A DNA stretch of 64,000 bases from Massilia mucilaginosa (GTDB taxonomy: Bacteria > Pseudomonadota > Gammaproteobacteria > Burkholderiales > Burkholderiaceae_D): the NCBI RefSeq assembly GCF_011682145.1, contig NZ_WHJH01000008.1, positions 124,001 to 188,000 of the forward strand, in the 5' to 3' direction. Below, piece by piece: positions 51,962-61,860 of the stretch; positions within the stretch are counted from its first letter, which is position 1; each line of letters opens with the position of its first letter. The notes below the pieces were generated by a model that was given only the letters and a program-made list of their open reading frames with translations, ran no database searches and had not been told where the DNA came from. Made by a program: the position numbers and the translations under genes.

Positions 51962-54400
51962 TCAGAAGTCGAGCGCCGCCGACAGCACCACGCTGCGCGG
52001 CGCACCCGCGATCAAGGTGCCCCAGGTCGAGGCGCCGGCCCAGTAATCCTTGCCGGTCGCATTGCGCACGCCGGCGCGCAGCACCAGCGGCCGGCCCGAC
52101 ACCGTAGTACGGTAGCGCGCACCGACGTCGACGCTGGTCCAACTGTCGAGACGCTGGGTGTTGGCCTGGTTGGCGTACTGGGCGCCGCTGTGCTGCAGCG
52201 CGCCGGTCAGGGTCAGGCCGGGCAGCTGCGCCAGGTCCCACTCGGCGCTCATGGTCACGTGCAGTTTGGGCACGCCGACCGCCGTCTTGCCGAGCGTGGC
52301 GGCGCTGTTGGTCTTGACCAGCTCGGCGTCGGTCCAGCTGGCGCCGCCGGACAGGCGAACCGCCTCGCCCAGCTTGCCGTAGGCGTTGACTTCGATGCCG
52401 CGGTTGCGCTGTTCGCCATCGGCGGCGTAGCGGTTGGCGGTGAGCTGGCCGCTCGGACGGGTGATCTGGAACAGGCTCACGCTGGTCACCAGGCTGCCAT
52501 GGTCGACCTTGGCGCCGATCTCGTTCTGCTTCGCCTTGTACGGGGCGAATGCTTCGCCGGCGTTGACGGCGGTATCGGGCGCGCTGTCGCCCTTGCTCAG
52601 GCCGCCGATGTGGTTGGCATACAGCGACACCTGGCGCCACGGTTTGAGCACCACCCCGGCCATCGGCGTGACCGCGCTGCGCTCGTACTGGGCGCTGGTC
52701 GCGCCGGACGCGCCGAAGGTGTCGGCGCGGATGGTTTGATGGCGCAGGCCCAGCATCACTTGCAGGCGCTGGTCGAACATGGACAGCATGTCGGCCAGCG
52801 CCACGCCGCCCAGGCGGTTGGTCGAGCGCTTGCTCACCAGCGCCGGCGGGGCGACGTCCTGGGCCGGCCGCACCACAGGCATATACATGTTCGAGGTGTA
52901 CAGGCGGCCGGCCTGGGTGCCCATCGCCAGACGGTCTTCGTACTGGCTCCACTCCAGGGTGAGCTGATGCTTGACCGGGCCGCCGGCAAAGCGCGCGCGC
53001 AGGCCGGCGCTCACCGAGCTGCGCTCGACGTCGAACACGGCGCGGGTCGGCAGCACGCTGGTGTCGCCGGCGGCGTTGACGATCGAGGGCGTGTTGAACA
53101 GGCGCTCGACGTCGCTGCGGGCGGTGCCGGCGCTGGCGAACAGGGTCAGCTGCTCGTGCGCCTGGTAGTCGGCGCGCAGCAGGGCCGAGCGCTCGCGGCT
53201 GTCGTACCATTCCCAGCGCTGGGTCAGATTGGTGCGGCCGCCGGGCGCGCGCGGCACGGCCAGGCCGGCGCTCAGCGACGGCCGGCGCGACGGGGCGTCG
53301 ACGTCTTCGCGCTGGTCGATCAGGTCGAGCGTGGCGCGCAGGCGTTCGCCCTGGTAGTCCAGCGCCAGCGCGCCCAGGCTGGCCTTGCGCGACTGATTGT
53401 CGATGGCGGTGTCGCCGCCGCGGTGGCTGGCGTTCAGGCGCGCGCCGAAGGCGCGCTCGGGCCCGAAACGGCGCGCCAGGTCGGTCTTGAGGCCCGCTTG
53501 CGCACTGCTGGCGTAGTCGGCCTGCACCCGGGTCAGGTCGGCGCCGGCGCGCTTGGGCACGACGTTGATGCTGCCGCCCACGCCGCTGTTGGGCGACATG
53601 CCGTAGACCATGGCGGCCGGGCCCTTGAGCACGTCGACCCGTTCGGCGTAGTCGGCCAGCAGGCGGTAGTTGGGGGCGACCCCGTACAGGCCGTCGAAGG
53701 CGATTTCGCCGATGTTGTTATCGCCGATGGCAAAACCGCGGATGAAAAAGGAATCGGCCACGTCGCCGCTGGGGGCGGTGCTGCGCACCGAAGGGTCGCG
53801 CGCGACCACGTCGGCGATGGTGGCGGCCTGCTGGTTGTCGATGGCCTGGGCGGTGAAGCTGGTCAGGTTGAACGGGGTGTTCATGGCGTCGACGTTGCCG
53901 AGCATGCCGAGGCGGCCGCCGCGCGCGACCTGGCCGCCGGCGTAGGCGTCGGGCAGCTCAAAGGCCGAGGTGTCAGCGCTGGCGGTCACGGTCACGCCGG
54001 GCAGGGTTGCCGCTGTTGCCGCCGCTGCTGTTGCCGATGGCGCCGGGGCCGCTGGCGGCACCGACTTTTTTAGCGTGTAGCTGCCGTCGGCGCGCGCGGC
54101 CAGTTCCAGGCCGCTGCCGGCCAGCAGGCGCGCCGCCGCTTCGCGCGCAGGGTAGCTGCCCGTCAGCGGGGCGGCGACGAGGCCCTCGGTCAGGGCCGGG
54201 TCGAACGAGAGCGCGATGCCGGCGTTGACGGCAAAGCCCGACAGCGCGCGTCCGAGCGGGCCGGCCGGGAGCTTGTAGCTTTGCACGGGAGCGCTGTCGA
54301 GCGTGACGGGAGCGGCGCCGGCCAGCGGCGCGGCCAGGGCCAGGCCGAGGCAGGCGATGCGGATGGCGTGATGGAGTCGGGTCGGACGTGGGTGCGGCAT
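51962..54400 (-). CDS. TonB-dependent siderophore receptor with STN signalling domain (FecA/FpvA type)
   Basis: An 812-aa outer-membrane receptor. Signal peptide ~1-30; secretin/TonB short N-terminal domain ~35-100 (YKLPAGPLGRALSGFAVNAG, typical of transducers); Ala/Pro linker; plug ~140-260 (FFIRGFAIGDNNIGEIAFDG, VLKGPAAMVYGMSPNSGVGG, INVVPKRAG); then a barrel ending in VVLSAALDF with a terminal Phe. The STN domain should contact the FecR-type protein encoded just upstream. It imports a ferric siderophore and reports its arrival. Start at 54400 was chosen for the signal peptide. Confidence 0.92.
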   Translation of the reverse strand: MPHPRPTRLHHAIRIACLGLALAAPLAGAAPVTLDSAPVQSYKLPAGPLGRALSGFAVNAGIALSFDPALTEGLVAAPLTGSYPAREAAARLLAGSGLELAARADGSYTLKKSVPPAAPAPSATAAAATAATLPGVTVTASADTSAFELPDAYAGGQVARGGRLGMLGNVDAMNTPFNLTSFTAQAIDNQQAATIADVVARDPSVRSTAPSGDVADSFFIRGFAIGDNNIGEIAFDGLYGVAPNYRLLADYAERVDVLKGPAAMVYGMSPNSGVGGSINVVPKRAGADLTRVQADYASSAQAGLKTDLARRFGPERAFGARLNASHRGGDTAIDNQSRKASLGALALDYQGERLRATLDLIDQREDVDAPSRRPSLSAGLAVPRAPGGRTNLTQRWEWYDSRERSALLRADYQAHEQLTLFASAGTARSDVERLFNTPSIVNAAGDTSVLPTRAVFDVERSSVSAGLRARFAGGPVKHQLTLEWSQYEDRLAMGTQAGRLYTSNMYMPVVRPAQDVAPPALVSKRSTNRLGGVALADMLSMFDQRLQVMLGLRHQTIRADTFGASGATSAQYERSAVTPMAGVVLKPWRQVSLYANHIGGLSKGDSAPDTAVNAGEAFAPYKAKQNEIGAKVDHGSLVTSVSLFQITRPSGQLTANRYAADGEQRNRGIEVNAYGKLGEAVRLSGGASWTDAELVKTNSAATLGKTAVGVPKLHVTMSAEWDLAQLPGLTLTGALQHSGAQYANQANTQRLDSWTSVDVGARYRTTVSGRPLVLRAGVRNATGKDYWAGASTWGTLIAGAPRSVVLSAALDF

Positions 54401-54479
54401 GGCGGAGTTCCTTTGCGTGAAAATGGTGGGTTCACGATGCAGGCCAGCCGAGCCGGCAAAAAGTATCACCATGTCCGAA

Positions 54480-55427
54480 CTATTTTTTCGCCGGCACCAG
54501 GGTCGTCCACCAGCCGCCCAGGCGCGACTGGACTTGCAGCGGATAGGTGGCGGCCAGCATGGCCAGTGCGCGCTCCACTTCGGCCGGGCCGCCGACCGGG
54601 AACGCGCCGGACACCGGCAGCGCCGCCAGTTGCGGGTCGCAGCGCAGCACGCCGCCGCGGTAGCGCGCCAGTTCGGCCAGCAGTTCGGCCAGCGCCATTT
54701 TGTCGGCCAGCAGCATGCCGCGCGTCCAGGCGGCGGCGTCGACCGTGTCGGCGGGTGCGGCGGCGGCGCTGGCGCTGAAGGCCGTTTGCTGGCCGGCGCG
54801 CAATGTCAGCGCGGCGCCGTGGGCGGGCTCGATGCGGACCGCGCCATCGAGCACGGCCACGCTGGTGCGGCCCTGGTGCGCGCGCACGCTGAAACGGGTG
54901 CCGAGCGCTTGCATGCGGCCGTGCGCGCTGGCGACGCGAAACGGGCGCTGGACGGCGCCGTTGTCAAGCGCGGTGTGGACCAGGATCTCGCCCTCGCGCA
55001 GCAGCACCAGGCGCTGCGCGGGGTCGAAGCGCACATCGATGGCACTGGCGCTGCCCAGGGTGACGCGGCTGCCGTCGGCCAGCAGCAGTTCGCGCCGTTC
55101 GCCGCTGCCGGTGCGGTGCGCGGGCACGCTCATGCGCCAGCCGAGCCAACCGGCCGGCGGCAGCACCAGCAGCGCGGCACCGGCGAGGGCCTGGCGGCGC
55201 GGGCGGCTGGCGGGGCGGTCGAGCAGCGGCAGCGCCAGCGCCGGCGGCAGGCCGCCCAGCTGATTCATCAGCGCTTCGGCGCGGGCCCAGGCGCGCGCAT
55301 GGTCCGGGTCCTGCTCGCGCCAACGGGCGCAGGCGGCACGGTCGGCATCGCTCGCGTCGCCACTGTGCAGTTGCGCCAGCCAGGTGGCCGCTTGTTCCAG
55401 GATGCGCGGCGCGATCGGCGCCGTCAC
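54480..55427 (-). CDS. FecR-type anti-sigma regulator
   Basis: A 315-aa protein. Cytoplasmic DUF4880 helix region ~8-55 ([22 protein letters not shown]-x-x-x-P-x-H-A-like [16 protein letters not shown]); one membrane helix ~80-100; FecR domain ~110-210 ([29 protein letters not shown]); C-terminal receptor-contact part ending PAKK. It starts at GTG 55427, overlapping the sigma-factor stop in GTGA. It holds the sigma factor until the receptor's STN domain signals ligand. Confidence 0.9.
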   Translation of the reverse strand: MTAPIAPRILEQAATWLAQLHSGDASDADRAACARWREQDPDHARAWARAEALMNQLGGLPPALALPLLDRPASRPRRQALAGAALLVLPPAGWLGWRMSVPAHRTGSGERRELLLADGSRVTLGSASAIDVRFDPAQRLVLLREGEILVHTALDNGAVQRPFRVASAHGRMQALGTRFSVRAHQGRTSVAVLDGAVRIEPAHGAALTLRAGQQTAFSASAAAAPADTVDAAAWTRGMLLADKMALAELLAELARYRGGVLRCDPQLAALPVSGAFPVGGPAEVERALAMLAATYPLQVQSRLGGWWTTLVPAKK

Positions 55428-55942
55428 GCGCCGTCCCGATCGGCCAGCAGCAGGCAGTGCAGGAAGGCTTGTTTCATGTAGCGCTTGATGGTGATGGCCG
55501 ACACGCCGAGTTCGATGGCGATGGCGTCGTAGGTCATGCCATCGAACTGGGACAGCAGGAAGGCGCGCCGCACCGGCGGCGCCAGCGCGTCGAGCATGGC
55601 GTCGATGCGCTGCAGGGTCTCCAGCAGCAGGTAGCGCTCTTCGGCCGAGGGCACGCTCGCTTCGGGCAGCCGGGCGACGGCGTCCAGCCAGGCGCGCTCC
55701 AGTTCCTGGCGCCGGTACCAGTTGACCAGGATGCCGCGCGCGACAGTGGCAAGGTAGGCGCGCGGCTCGGCGATGCGCGTCACGTTGCGCGCCGCCAGCA
55801 CGCGCACGAAGGTGTCCTGCGCCAGGTCGGCGGCCTGGGCCGAGCAGCCCAGCTTGTGGCGCAGCCAGCCGGTCAGCCAGCCGTGATGGCCTTGGTAGAG
55901 CACGTGCATGGCTTGCTGTTGGACGAGCTCGGCGGCGGACAT
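55424..55942 (-). CDS. ECF sigma factor, FecI type
   Basis: A 172-aa protein. Region 2 contains [17 protein letters not shown] and [20 protein letters not shown]; region 4 contains [20 protein letters not shown] and [24 protein letters not shown], the sequence pattern of iron-starvation FecI-type factors. First gene of a sigma-FecR-receptor operon. A Fur-type box lies just upstream of its start. Drives the receptor gene when the siderophore is sensed. Confidence 0.93.
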   Translation of the reverse strand: MSAAELVQQQAMHVLYQGHHGWLTGWLRHKLGCSAQAADLAQDTFVRVLAARNVTRIAEPRAYLATVARGILVNWYRRQELERAWLDAVARLPEASVPSAEERYLLLETLQRIDAMLDALAPPVRRAFLLSQFDGMTYDAIAIELGVSAITIKRYMKQAFLHCLLLADRDGA

Positions 55943-55954
55943 GGGTCAAGTGCG

Positions 55955-55973
55955 AATGAGAATGGTTCTCATT
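55955..55973 (-). promoter_or_regulatory. Fur box of the FecI-FecR-receptor operon
   Basis: AATGAGAATGGTTCTCATT is a perfect 8-3-8 inverted repeat, 12 bp upstream of the sigma-factor start, and resembles GATAATGATAATCATTATC in its TGAGAA/TTCTCA arms. Iron-dependent repression is inferred. Confidence 0.75.
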
Positions 55974-56128
55974 TTAACCCATGCCGAATAATGCCGCCAA
56001 TCATCGCCTGCCACAACATGGGATGGACGGCCATCCCTCTTTCCGGTGATGCGCCCGCGCGCGCGGCGCTCTATCCTGCTGCGGCGGGCAGCTCCCGCAC
56101 TTCCCAACCATCCCACGGAGAATCAGCG

Positions 56129-56953
56129 ATGAGCACATTTACGACCAGCGACGGCGTCGAACTCTATTACAAGGACTGGGGCCAGGGCCAGCCGATCGTG
56201 TTCTGCCACGGTTGGCCGCTCAATGCGGACAGCTGGGAGTCGCAGATGATCTTCCTGGCCGGCCAGGGCTACCGCTGCATCGCCCACGACCGCCGCGGCC
56301 ACGGCCGTTCCAGCCAGCCGTGGGACGGCAACGACATGGACCACTACGCCGACGACCTGGCCCAGCTGCTCGACAAGCTCGACGTCAAGGATGCCGTGCT
56401 GCTCGGCTTTTCGACGGGCGGCGGCGAAGTGGCGCGCTACATCGGCCGCCACGGCGGCAAGCGCGTGGCCAAGGCCGGGCTGATCTCGGCGGTGCCGCCG
56501 CTGATGCTGCAAACCGCCGCCAATCCGGGCGGGCTGCCGCTCAGCGTGTTGGACGGCATCCGCGCCGGCGCCCTGGCCAACCGTGCCGAGCTGTACCGGG
56601 AGATCGCCGGCGGCCCGTTCTACAACTTCAACCGCCCCGGCGCGACCCGCTCCGAAGGCCTGGTGCAGGCGTGGTGGATGCAGGGCATGATGGGTGGACA
56701 CAAAAATACCTACGACGCGATCAAGGCGTTCTCGGAAACCGACTTCAGCGAGGACCTGAAAAAATTCACCATGCCGACCCTGATCATCCATGGCGACGAC
56801 GACCAGATCGTGCTGATCGAGGCGGCCGGCAAGGCGGCGGCCAGGCTGGTCAGGCATGCGACCTTGCTGGTGTATCCGGGCGCGCCGCATGGCTTGACCG
56901 ACACGCACAAGGACCAGGTCAACGCCGACCTGCTGGCGTTTATCCGTTCCTGA
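56129..56953 (+). CDS. Alpha/beta hydrolase (non-haem chloroperoxidase/esterase type)
   Basis: A 274-aa single-domain alpha/beta hydrolase. Oxyanion [10 protein letters not shown], nucleophile elbow GFSTGGG (Ser ~96), acid HGDDDQ (Asp ~226), His in PHGLTDTH (~255). The cofactor-free haloperoxidase/esterase family has exactly these motifs and length. ACGGAGAA gives a good ribosome site for ATG 56129. It precedes the catalase gene by 103 bp on the same strand, so a shared oxidative-stress context is possible. Physiological substrate unknown. Confidence 0.88.
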   Translation: MSTFTTSDGVELYYKDWGQGQPIVFCHGWPLNADSWESQMIFLAGQGYRCIAHDRRGHGRSSQPWDGNDMDHYADDLAQLLDKLDVKDAVLLGFSTGGGEVARYIGRHGGKRVAKAGLISAVPPLMLQTAANPGGLPLSVLDGIRAGALANRAELYREIAGGPFYNFNRPGATRSEGLVQAWWMQGMMGGHKNTYDAIKAFSETDFSEDLKKFTMPTLIIHGDDDQIVLIEAAGKAAARLVRHATLLVYPGAPHGLTDTHKDQVNADLLAFIRS

Positions 56954-57056
56954 TCCCTTTTTGTCGCCGCCCGGCTGACAAGCCTCGTCACTAAAACACA
57001 GCGGCCGGCGCCCCGGGGCGCCGCCATTCCTGCCCATTCCTCTGAAAGAACTTCCC

Positions 57057-58517
57057 ATGACCAAACTGACCACGGCCGCCGGCGCGCCGGTGCCCGATAA
57101 CCAGAACACGCAAAGCGCCGGCGCGCGCGGCCCGCTGCTGCTGCAAGACGTGTGGCACCTGGAAAAACTGGCCCACTTCGACCGCGAAGTGATCCCGGAA
57201 CGGCGCATGCACGCCAAGGGCTCGGGCGCCTTCGGCACCTTTACCGTGACGGGCGACATCACGCGCTACAGCAAGGCCACCCTGTTTGCCGAGGTGGGCA
57301 AGACGACGCCGCTGTTCATGCGCTTTTCGACCGTGGCCGGCGAGCGCGGCGCGGCCGACGCCGAACGCGACATTCGCGGTTTTGCCATCAAGCTCTACAC
57401 CGAACAGGGCAACTGGGATATTGTCGGCAACAACACCCCGGTGTTTTTCATGCGCGACCCGCTCAAGTTCCCCGACCTGAACCACGCGGTCAAACGCGAC
57501 CCCAAGACCAATCTGCGCAGCGCCGAAAACAACTGGGACTTCTGGACCCTGCTGCCGGAAGCGCTGCACCAGGTCACCATCGTGATGAGCGAACGCGGCA
57601 TTCCTGCCTCGTACCGCCACATGCACGGCTTCGGCTCGCACACGTACAGCTTCATCAACGCCGCGAACGAACGCTTTTGGGTGAAGTTCCATTTCGTTTG
57701 CCAGCAGGGCATTAAGAACCTGAGCGACGCCGAAGCGGCCGAGCTGGTCGGGCGCGACCGCGAAACCCACCAGCGCGACCTGTTCGACAGCATCGAGAAC
57801 GGCGCGTTCCCGCGCTGGCGCTTCCAGGTGCAGATCATGCCGGAACGCGATGCGGCGACCTACCACATCAATCCCTTCGACCTGACCAAGGTGTGGCCGC
57901 ACCGCGACTACCCCTTGATCGACGTGGGCGTGCTGGAACTGAACCGCAACGCCGAGAATTACTTTGCCGACGTGGAACAGGCGGCATTTGCGCCCGCCAA
58001 CGTGGTGCCGGGCGTGAGCTTTTCGCCCGACAAGATGCTGCAATCGCGGCTGTTCTCGTACGGCGACGCCCAGCGCTACCGGCTCGGCGTGAACCATCAC
58101 CAGATTCCCGTCAACGCTCCGCGCTGCCCGGTGCACAGCTACCACCGCGACGGCGCCATGCGGATCGACGGCAACCACGGCGCCACCATCGGCTACGAGC
58201 CCAATTCCAGGGGGCAGTGGCAGCAGCAGCCCGATTTTTCCGAGCCGCCGCTGGCCATCGACGGCGCCGCCGCGCACTGGAACCACCGGGTCGACGAGGA
58301 CTATTACAGCCAGCCGGGCGCCCTGTTCCGCCTGATGACGCCGGCCCAGCAGCAGATTTTGATGGACAACACGGCGCGCTCGCTGGGCGGCGCCTCGCGC
58401 GCGGTGCAGGAGCGGCATATCGCCAACTGCGCCAGGGCCGACGCGGCGTATGGCGCCGGGGTGGCGGCGGCGCTGGCGCGCGGCGTGGCGGCGGCGACGC
58501 CGAACACGGTAGTGTAA
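57057..58517 (+). CDS. katA: Catalase (haem, small-subunit clade)
   Basis: A 486-aa haem catalase. The catalytic His lies in [14 protein letters not shown] and the Asn in [18 protein letters not shown]. The proximal Tyr block is [14 protein letters not shown], and the NADPH-binding-type region H-x-H-I-P-V appears as [10 protein letters not shown]. Length and lack of a C-terminal flavodoxin-like domain put it in the small-subunit group. It decomposes hydrogen peroxide. The letter A is the usual name and is not certain. A perfect 9-bp hairpin without a T-run follows the stop (58532-58555). Confidence 0.94.
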   Translation: MTKLTTAAGAPVPDNQNTQSAGARGPLLLQDVWHLEKLAHFDREVIPERRMHAKGSGAFGTFTVTGDITRYSKATLFAEVGKTTPLFMRFSTVAGERGAADAERDIRGFAIKLYTEQGNWDIVGNNTPVFFMRDPLKFPDLNHAVKRDPKTNLRSAENNWDFWTLLPEALHQVTIVMSERGIPASYRHMHGFGSHTYSFINAANERFWVKFHFVCQQGIKNLSDAEAAELVGRDRETHQRDLFDSIENGAFPRWRFQVQIMPERDAATYHINPFDLTKVWPHRDYPLIDVGVLELNRNAENYFADVEQAAFAPANVVPGVSFSPDKMLQSRLFSYGDAQRYRLGVNHHQIPVNAPRCPVHSYHRDGAMRIDGNHGATIGYEPNSRGQWQQQPDFSEPPLAIDGAAAHWNHRVDEDYYSQPGALFRLMTPAQQQILMDNTARSLGGASRAVQERHIANCARADAAYGAGVAAALARGVAAATPNTVV

Positions 58518-58531
58518 ACACACGCGGACAA

Positions 58532-58555
58532 GCAGGGGCGCCGCGCCGCCCCTGC
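58532..58555 (+). terminator. Hairpin behind the catalase gene
   Basis: GCAGGGGCG (58532-58540) and CGCCCCTGC (58547-58555) form a perfect 9-bp stem with a 6-nt loop, 15 bp after the stop. No T-run follows, so termination efficiency is uncertain. Confidence 0.4.
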
Positions 58556-58677
58556 CCTGCAAGCCGGCCACGCGCAGCATCGATTGTCGCAATCGCGCCA
58601 CGCCGTTTCGCACTTCTCCCGCGCAAGGCGTCAAATGGCATACACTACGCGTTTCCCATAAGCATCAATATTTTCGG

Positions 58678-59457
58678 ATGAGCTACATCTTGAAAGTGGT
58701 GGTCCCGCCAGTGCCTTCCGACAATCTGTCTGTCCGGGGGTTTGCCAACACGCTCGCGCATACCTCGATGGACTTGCCGCCGTCGGCGCGCCTGCTGCAG
58801 TTTTACGACGCCATCACGGCGCGCTATCCGTGCGCTTCGAGCGGCGCCTACAGCCGCGCCAGCGCGGCGGCCTGTCCGTGGGGCGACACCCCGCTGCTCG
58901 ACTGCCTGACCGGCGACATCGGCGTGCTCACCCTGTCGTACAAGAATATCGAGGTGCTGTCCTTCGTGCTGCGCCGCGCCGGCGCGCTGTCGCTGACGGT
59001 GATCGACACCCAGGCCGGCCTGGTGTACCGTCCGGCGCGCTTCCGGGTGGTACTCACCAGCATCCAGAAGAACGTGAATACGGGCGCCATGCTGGACAAG
59101 CTGGTGCCGCTGCTCAAATGCACGCGCGAACAGGCGGTGACGATGCTGGGGACGCCGAACGCCCTCGTGCGCGGCAGGCTCGACCATGTGACGGCGCAGC
59201 GCCTGGTCGCCACCATGCACCTGCTCGGGTGCAACTGCAGCGTCGAGAAAGAACCGTCGCGCTCGGCGCAGAAAGCGGCCGCCAAGGTGACGGCAACGCA
59301 AGCGCCGCCACGCGCGCCGGCTGCGCGCGTGCGCGTGGCGGCGCCATCGGGCTTTGCGCTGGCGTACAGATCGATGGTGAACCGGGCCGTCCACTTCATG
59401 CAGGGACTGCTCGAACGCCTGTGGGAACGGATGACGGCCACGCGCCCGTACTCTTAG
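58678..59457 (+). CDS. Conserved-looking protein of unknown function
   Basis: A 259-aa protein. Three parts are visible. Part 1 (~1-120) is a globular domain with an N-terminal MSYILKVVVPPVPSDNLSV and three Cys. Part 2 (~130-200) is a small alpha/beta domain containing CTREQAVTMLG, then V-R-G-x-L-D and LLGCNCSVE. In it alternating helix-strand elements resemble L7/L12-C-terminal/ClpS-like adaptor folds. Part 3 is a basic Ala/Arg/Pro-rich tail with a final amphipathic helix. There is no signal peptide or clear membrane segment. I do not recognise the family. A TACACT ~35 bp upstream could be the -10. Confidence 0.6.
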   Translation: MSYILKVVVPPVPSDNLSVRGFANTLAHTSMDLPPSARLLQFYDAITARYPCASSGAYSRASAAACPWGDTPLLDCLTGDIGVLTLSYKNIEVLSFVLRRAGALSLTVIDTQAGLVYRPARFRVVLTSIQKNVNTGAMLDKLVPLLKCTREQAVTMLGTPNALVRGRLDHVTAQRLVATMHLLGCNCSVEKEPSRSAQKAAAKVTATQAPPRAPAARVRVAAPSGFALAYRSMVNRAVHFMQGLLERLWERMTATRPYS

Positions 59458-59539
59458 CGCCGCGGCAAGTGGTAGGATGCGCGCTCGCGCCAGGTTCGCC
59501 ACCGGCAGCGCCCTCCTCCACGGCGACCAGGGACTCCAC

Positions 59540-59965
59540 ATGAAACTGCTACTGAACATCATCGGATGCCTTGCCGTGCTGCTGGGAATCCTTGGCATTT
59601 TCCTGCCGCTGTTGCCGACCACGCCCTTCCTGCTGCTCGCCTCGGCCTGTTTCGTGCGCGGCTCGCCGCGCCTGCATGCCTGGCTGCTGGGGAACAAAGT
59701 CTTCGGCAAATACCTGAGCGATTTCGAACAAGGGCGCGGCATCCCGCGCCGCGCCAAGATCACCATCATCGTGCTGATGTGGGCGTCGCTGGCGTATTCG
59801 ATGCTGCGCCTGCAGCGCACCGGGCTGACCGTGCTGCTGCTGTGTATCGGCGCCGGCGTGACGATCTACCTGCTGCGCTATGTGCCCACCGGCGCGCCGC
59901 GCGCCGCGCCCCTGGAAGAGCCCAGCCAGGAAAGGCCCGGCCAGGAGAGGCCCGGCCAGGACTAG
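59540..59965 (+). CDS. YbaN/DUF454 family small membrane protein
   Basis: A 141-aa protein with three membrane helices and the DUF454 pattern: GCLAVLLGILGIFLPLLPTT, then PFLLLASACFVRGSPRLHAW and the central RRAKITIIVLMWASLAYSM. The last ~15 residues are a Glu/Arg/Pro/Gly repeat (QERPGQERPGQ) coded by a duplicated 15-bp unit. ATG 59540 gives the standard N-terminus. Family function is unknown. Confidence 0.87.
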   Translation: MKLLLNIIGCLAVLLGILGIFLPLLPTTPFLLLASACFVRGSPRLHAWLLGNKVFGKYLSDFEQGRGIPRRAKITIIVLMWASLAYSMLRLQRTGLTVLLLCIGAGVTIYLLRYVPTGAPRAAPLEEPSQERPGQERPGQD

Positions 59966-60039
59966 CACATGCCCGGCGATGCGCCGCGCACGCCTGATGC
60001 AGCGCAAAGGTCGGGCAGGATCGCTGGCTGGAATGCCTC

Positions 60040-61059
60040 ATGCCTGCTCATCACGACCTCGGTTACCGTTCGCTGTTTGCCCATCCTGAGCTGGTGCGCG
60101 AGTTGGTCACGCACTTTACGCCCTTCAAATTGTTCGAGAATGTGGCGCTGTCCTGCTTCGAACCGGTCGATCCGGTGTATGTGAGCGAGCGCCTGGCGGC
60201 GCGCCAGAACGACATCGTCTGGCGCGTGCGGATCGGCGAGCAATCCCTGTATGTGTATATCCTGCTCGAATTCCAGTCCGGCGTGGACCGCTGGATGGCG
60301 CTGCGCATGCACAACTACGTCGGCTTGCTGTGCCAGAACCTGGTCAAGCGGCATCAATTGCCGCCGTCTTTGCTGTTGCCGCCGGTGCTGCCGCTGGTGT
60401 TCTACAACGACACGCCGGACTGGCACGCCAGCACCGGCCTGGCCGCCCTGCTCATGGACGCGCCCGCCGAACTGGCGCCATTCCAGCCATCCCAGCGCTA
60501 CCTGCTGATCGACCAGCAGCGCCTGAAGCCGGCGGCGCTGGAAGCGAATGCCACCCTGCTGGCGCTGCTGTTTCGGATGGAACTTTCAAGCGCTTCCGAG
60601 GTCAGAGACAAGGTCTTGCCCGCGCTGCTCACCTGGTTCCAGGATGCGCCCCAGACCAGCCTGATGCGCTCGGTCGAGGTGTGGCTGGCGAGCCTGGCCA
60701 GCCGGCGCGGCGAACCGGAATCGTTCACGTTTGAGAATGCGAAGGAGGCCACCGACATGGGACGTAAATTTGCAAGCTGGGCCGAGGAATTCGAGGATAT
60801 CGGCTTTCAGAAGGGAACCGAAAAAGGCCGGGAGGAAGGCCGGACGGAAGGCCGAACGGTAGGTCGGGCAGAAGGGCAATTGAGCGCACTGCGCGGCGTG
60901 CTCACGCATTTGCTGCGCAAGCGTTTCGGCAATCTGCCGGAAGCGGCAACGCAACGCATCGCCGCGGCCACCCTGGCGGAGCTCGAACTGTGGTGCGAAC
61001 GCAGCATCGACGCGTCCGGCCTGGCAGCCGTCTTCGGCGACGACACGGCATCGGCCTAG
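60040..61059 (+). CDS. Rpn/YhgA-like PD-(D/E)XK nuclease family protein with DUF4351 tail
   Basis: A 339-aa protein. Residues ~1-220 are a Rpn-type (YhgA, formerly transposase_31) domain: HDLGYRSLFAHPELVREL, the ARQNDIVWRVRI ... YVYILLEFQS core with Asp, Glu and Gln as expected for PD-(D/E)XK, and VLPLVFYN. A Gly/Glu/Arg repeat follows (~245-275: GTEKGREEGRTEGRTVGRAE). The C-terminal DUF4351 segment reads LTHLLRKRFGNLP ... LELWCERSIDAS. Members promote RecA-independent recombination or act as selfish/defence nucleases. It ends in a shared CTAG with the converging regulator gene (4-bp overlap). No transposon ends seen around it. Confidence 0.85.
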   Translation: MPAHHDLGYRSLFAHPELVRELVTHFTPFKLFENVALSCFEPVDPVYVSERLAARQNDIVWRVRIGEQSLYVYILLEFQSGVDRWMALRMHNYVGLLCQNLVKRHQLPPSLLLPPVLPLVFYNDTPDWHASTGLAALLMDAPAELAPFQPSQRYLLIDQQRLKPAALEANATLLALLFRMELSSASEVRDKVLPALLTWFQDAPQTSLMRSVEVWLASLASRRGEPESFTFENAKEATDMGRKFASWAEEFEDIGFQKGTEKGREEGRTEGRTVGRAEGQLSALRGVLTHLLRKRFGNLPEAATQRIAAATLAELELWCERSIDASGLAAVFGDDTASA

Positions 61060-61802
61060 CCGCGCGGTGGCGTGCTCAGTTCGCGCATGGCCATCCTGGC
61101 CAGGTCTTCCAGGCCCTGCAGCTCGCGGCTCTTGAGCCGGCGCGGCTCGCGGTCGATCACGCACAGGGTGCCTAGCGCCAGGTCATTGACACCGACTAAA
61201 GGATACCCCGCGTAAAAGCGGATCTTCGGTGCGCCCGTCACCAGTGGATTGTCGCGAAAGCGCGCGTCCTGCGAGGCATCTTCGACGATGAACGGCTCGC
61301 GCTGCAGGATCGCGTGCGTGCAGAACGCCCATGCGCGCGGCGTCTCGCCCGCTTTCAGACCCACGCGCGCCTTGAACCACTGGCGCTGCGCGGTCAGCAA
61401 GGTAATGAGCGCGATCGGGCAATCGGTCACCAGCGATGCCAGGCGCACGATGCGGTCGAAGCGCTCTTCGGCGGCTGACGGTACCAGTTGCAGCGCCGCC
61501 AGCGCGGACAGGCGCGCCTGCTCTCGCTCAGGCACCGGATAGGGCGGCTCGGCCAGCATCGTGAATTCGGCGGCGGGCGCCGCTCCGCTCCAGGGGCCGG
61601 GCGCTGCGGCGGACTGGTCGGGCCGGGTCATGCGCAGCACCGAACTCATCAACGCGCGGCGATGCCCGCCCGGCGTTTTCCACGACGCAATAGCACCGCT
61701 TTCCATCCATAACTGCACGGTACTGGTCGCCACGCCCAGCAGGCGGGCGGCGTCACTCGTGGTCATGACGGGATCGGAAGCAGTGATGGGTTGGCGCGCC
61801 AT
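61056..61802 (-). CDS. Excisionase-like HTH plus GAF-domain regulator
   Basis: A 248-aa protein. The N-terminal MerR/excisionase-type HTH (~12-55) has SDAARLLGVATSTVQLWMES and the wing motif TPGGHRR. A linker follows (~60-95), then a GAF domain (~95-245) with RLASLVTDCPIALITLL, WFKARVGL and FYAGYPLVG. The combination suggests a ligand- or redox-tuned DNA-binding switch; Cys residues lie in the GAF part (TDCP, WAFCTH and LGTLCVIDRE). It is divergent from a chemoreceptor gene across a 240-bp AT-rich region with an operator-like palindrome. Confidence 0.8.
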   Translation of the reverse strand: MARQPITASDPVMTTSDAARLLGVATSTVQLWMESGAIASWKTPGGHRRALMSSVLRMTRPDQSAAAPGPWSGAAPAAEFTMLAEPPYPVPEREQARLSALAALQLVPSAAEERFDRIVRLASLVTDCPIALITLLTAQRQWFKARVGLKAGETPRAWAFCTHAILQREPFIVEDASQDARFRDNPLVTGAPKIRFYAGYPLVGVNDLALGTLCVIDREPRRLKSRELQGLEDLARMAMRELSTPPRG

Positions 61803-61840
61803 GGATAATTTCTACAAAGAAATATCCAGTGTAGCGTAGC

Positions 61841-61860
61841 TTTTATGTTTACACATAAAA
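61841..61860. promoter_or_regulatory. Operator-like palindrome between regulator and chemoreceptor genes
   Basis: TTTTATGT-TTAC-ACATAAAA is a perfect 8-4-8 inverted repeat, 39 bp from the regulator start. AAATATTTAT(C/T)GA occurs as a direct repeat at 61859-61871 and 61929-61941. The whole 240-bp gap (61803-62042) is much more AT-rich than the surroundings. Binding by the HTH/GAF protein is inferred. Confidence 0.5.

Noticed and set aside
60040-61059. Transposase reading of the Rpn-family gene as an insertion sequence
   Set aside because: No terminal inverted repeats or target duplication around it; Rpn/YhgA proteins are nucleases without IS structure.
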